NCBI GenBank assembly: GCA_913061145.1
Contig: CAJXUQ010000028.1
Span: forward strand, 1-40,156
From: an uncultured Haliea sp.
Lineage (GTDB): Bacteria; Pseudomonadota; Gammaproteobacteria; Pseudomonadales; Halieaceae
Direction of reading: 5' to 3'
DNA length: 40,156 bases
In this document: positions 40,110-40,156 of the stretch, one piece after another
Layout of the letters: every line of letters starts with the position of its first letter
Numbering within the stretch: the first letter of the stretch is position 1
Position numbers and translations under genes: made by a program
Notes under the pieces: model-generated
What the model was told of the DNA's origin: nothing
Database searches by the model: none
The model's input: the letters and a program-made list of their open reading frames with translations, nothing else

Positions 40110-40156
40110 CTGTCTCTTATACACATCTCCGAGCCCACGAGACAGGCAGAAATCTC
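40110..40156. other. Illumina Nextera adapter contamination (not genomic)
   Basis: From 40110 the sequence reads CTGTCTCTTATACACATCT, the Tn5 mosaic end, then CCGAGCCCACGAGAC (read-2 adapter), then AGGCAGAA, which equals a standard i7 index (N703), and the first bases of the flow-cell P7 arm (ATCTC). Translations of this segment give the database-familiar artefact peptides SLIHISEPTRQ on the plus strand and MYKRQ on the minus strand. These bases should be trimmed. Confidence 0.98.

Noticed and set aside
39783-40124. Minus-strand open frame beginning MYKRQ
   Set aside because: Its start lies in the Nextera adapter, and the remainder is antisense to the ECF sigma factor.

Overview
The window is about 40 kb of GC-rich, gene-dense bacterial chromosome. 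It reads as a gammaproteobacterium near the marine Halieaceae/OM60 or Pseudomonas-like groups. That placement is inferred from gene order (rppH-ptsP / lgt-thyA-folA, UPF0149-pepP-ubiH-ubiI, zapA-6S RNA-5-FCL, a seven-gene DUF3450/TtpC/ExbB/ExbD/TonB/TPR operon) and not from any database search. I see no tRNA, rRNA, CRISPR, prophage or insertion sequence. No gene-free stretch exceeds about 255 bases.

Region 1 (1-7042) is the accessory part. A minus-strand block encodes a sodium/solute symporter, a TonB-dependent outer-membrane receptor, an acyl-CoA synthetase-type ligase and an alpha/beta hydrolase that runs off the left edge. A divergent TetR-family regulator sits beside the symporter. Three copies of the palindrome TTCAAC-N4-GTTGAA lie only where such a regulator should act: one in the TetR/symporter intergenic region and two in the receptor promoter, one of them exactly filling the -35/-10 spacer. 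I read this as a self-contained uptake and catabolism regulon for an unidentified carboxylic acid or ester.

Region 2 (7099-14200) holds an MscS-type channel, an unrecognised protein with a 15-bp coding minisatellite, and a probable four-gene operon: coniferyl-aldehyde-type dehydrogenase, periplasmic glycerophosphodiesterase, pyruvate kinase and glucokinase, the last three joined by GTGA overlaps. A cold-shock protein follows, ending in a perfect bidirectional terminator.

Region 3 (14212-19840) is a complete Ttp-type TonB energising operon on the minus strand: DUF3450, TtpC-like ExbB, ExbB, two ExbD, TonB and a TPR protein, behind one good sigma70 promoter. It could power receptors such as the one in region 1.

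Region 4 (19980-34417) is housekeeping: folA-thyA-lgt, NRDE protein, ptsP-rppH, HAD phosphatase, rlmI-gcvH, ubiI-like, ubiH, pepP and UPF0149, then divergently a ZapB-like protein, zapA, 6S RNA and 5-formyl-THF cyclo-ligase. Many neighbours share start/stop codons, and several convergent pairs overlap at their 3' ends.

Region 5 (34671-40109) has ilvA divergent from rpiA, then a D-2-hydroxyglutarate-type dehydrogenase divergent from serA, then the start of an ECF sigma factor with no canonical start codon. The last 47 bases (40110-40156) are not genomic: they match the Illumina Nextera read-2 adapter plus an index, so the contig's right end is an assembly artefact.
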